Assembly (NCBI GenBank): GCA_029262695.1
Contig: JAJCYV010000003.1
Location: 55,171-119,170 of the forward strand
Source of the DNA: Chloroflexota bacterium
GTDB lineage: Bacteria > Chloroflexota > Dehalococcoidia > SM23-28-2 > RBG-16-64-32
Direction of reading: 5' to 3'
DNA: 64,000 nt
Both the position numbers and the translations under genes were made by a program. Under the pieces are notes generated by a model. It was given only the letters and a program-made list of their open reading frames with translations, made no database searches and had not been told where the DNA came from. Below are positions 62,666 through 64,000 of this stretch, in pieces; position 1 is the first letter of the stretch, and the number at the start of each line of letters is the position of its first letter.

Positions 62666-63819
62666 GGCACCTCAGGGGAGTCCCCTATCGACAGTTCGGC
62701 ACGCACGGTCGTGCCTTCGTTCGTCCTGCCGGTCAAGTGTAACTCAGCGCCGACGCTGCGGGCACGATCTCTCATGTTGCGCAGGCCGTGCCGTTCGTGA
62801 GCCTGCTCGCCCTCTGTGTCGAAGCCGATGCCATCGTCATGCACCTCGATGGAGACGAGTCGATCGCTGGCCTCGAGGCGCACGCTGGCGGACCTGGCCT
62901 GTGAGTGCTTGGCAACGTTGTTGATCGCTTCCTGTGTGATGTGAAAGAGGGCGAGGGCCTGGTCCTGCGTGATGGCGTCGGGCAGTTCTCCGTCTATCTC
63001 CAGGCTGGTCTGGATCAGCGTGTTGATGCGCAGATCGTCGACCAGGTGCCGGACTGCCTCAGGCAGGTCGGCGACGACCGAGACCCGGGGCCGCAGGTCG
63101 AAGATGTAGGAACGAATGTCGCCGATCACGTCGTTAAGGGAGTTCATCGCGCCCTCCAGCGATCCCCTCACCCCAGCCGGGTCGTCGTCGACGCGCTCCA
63201 CGCAGTCTTCCAGCGTGAGGCCGACGGCGTAGATCGACTGCATGACGCCGTCGTGCAGGTCCATTCCGATGCGCTCTCGCTCCTCGAGCCGCGCGACGCT
63301 TTCCGCTTTGTCGTGGAGTTCGGCGTTGCGGATGGCGACGGCGGCCTGTGTGGCGAGAAGGCGGACGAGTTCCTGGTCGTGGTCGCTGAAGGCGCGTTCG
63401 CCGGTCTTCTCGGTGAGGTAGAGGTTGCCGATGATGTGGGTGCGGAAGATGAGCGGGACGCCCAGGAGTGAGGTCATCGGTGGGTGGTTAGGCGGGAAGC
63501 CTGCGCTGCGGGGATCGTCGCTGATCGTCTCCAGACTGAGACTGTCGCCCTTGTGCAAGAGTACGCCCAGGAGCCCCCGTCCAGAGGGAATGTCGCCGAT
63601 GGCTAGGCGCTCCTCTGCTGAGATGCCGGATGTGATGAAGCGCGTGATCTCGCCACTGGGCCCGAGGACGCTGAGCGCGGCGTATCGCGCGCCGACCAGA
63701 TCGCGCCCGATGTCGACGACCTTTTGGAGGACCTTCTCCAGGGAGATCTCCGACGTCAGAGATACGCCTGCCTCGGTTAGCGCGCGGAGCTCTTCAAGTG
63801 TGCCTTGCGTGCTGGTCAC
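62662..63819 (-). CDS. GAF-domain sensor histidine kinase (DevS/NarX-like)
   Basis: GAF domain; ERIGMDLHDGVMQSIYAVGL; ALFHITQEAINNVAKHSQA. Confidence 0.92.
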   Translation of the reverse strand: MTSTQGTLEELRALTEAGVSLTSEISLEKVLQKVVDIGRDLVGARYAALSVLGPSGEITRFITSGISAEERLAIGDIPSGRGLLGVLLHKGDSLSLETISDDPRSAGFPPNHPPMTSLLGVPLIFRTHIIGNLYLTEKTGERAFSDHDQELVRLLATQAAVAIRNAELHDKAESVARLEERERIGMDLHDGVMQSIYAVGLTLEDCVERVDDDPAGVRGSLEGAMNSLNDVIGDIRSYIFDLRPRVSVVADLPEAVRHLVDDLRINTLIQTSLEIDGELPDAITQDQALALFHITQEAINNVAKHSQARSASVRLEASDRLVSIEVHDDGIGFDTEGEQAHERHGLRNMRDRARSVGAELHLTGRTNEGTTVRAELSIGDSPEVP

Positions 63820-63947
63820 AGCGGACGAATTATAGCAGGGGACTGTGCCAGACGGCCCCCCCAGTTAGTGAGCATTGCCCCGATCACAGCGACCGGGATG
63901 GCCGTTATCGTCGCAGTGACGGGGTGTGAGATTTGCGTGGTAGCAAG

Positions 63948-64000
63948 GTGACCGGACGAAAGGCAAAGGTCCTCTTAGTTGAGGCTCGTGATGACGTGCG
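63948..64000 (+). CDS. Possible start of a response-regulator-like gene (truncated)
   Basis: GTG start, (M)TGRKAKVLLVEARDDV resembles a receiver N-terminus; only 17 codons visible. Confidence 0.35.
   Translation, partial: MTGRKAKVLLVEARDDV

Noticed and set aside
1-64000. Prophage, transposon or anti-phage defence island
   Set aside because: No integrase, transposase, phage structural, restriction, retron or CRISPR proteins were recognised in the ORF set.

Overview
GC-rich bacterial chromosome segment, probably Chloroflexota-like (inferred from gene content and style, not tested). It is densely coding with no rRNA, tRNA, CRISPR array or transposase recognised. Main blocks: (1) 0-9.5 kb, mixed metabolism (GH38 alpha-mannosidase 3' part, cyclase, M20 amidohydrolase, Zn-ADH, LysM protein, FAD reductase, riboflavin synthase); (2) 11-18.7 kb, de novo NAD synthesis (nadA, nadB, Nif3-like, nadC) plus an NrtR-type regulator and a matching palindromic operator; (3) 18.7-25 kb, miaB, hydrolase, GGT, a PadR/small peptide/methyltransferase module and a VTT membrane protein; (4) 26-45 kb, a 17-gene tightly overlapping exopolysaccharide locus, followed by two beta-helix surface proteins; paralogous OmpR-type DNA-binding proteins lie on either side; (5) 52-59 kb, a pentose-phosphate operon (rpiB-tal-pgi-gnd-zwf-opcA); (6) 59-64 kb, MaoC/SDR, DUF302/CBS and a NarL-type two-component system. 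The most unusual item is a tandem pair of related, apparently structured non-coding elements between nadB and the Nif3 gene (about 12.9-13.47 kb, minus strand). Each has a sigma70-like promoter, a long-range closing stem with compensatory changes between copies, a conserved GCAA-tetraloop hairpin and a U-rich 3' end. Other notable items: a perfect 28-bp palindromic repeat translated in frame inside nadB; tal and pgi in the same frame, separated only by a UGA stop and one codon; and a candidate OmpR-family regulon of 11-bp-spaced direct repeats around the exopolysaccharide and surface-protein genes. All calls were made by reading the sequence; no database search was run.
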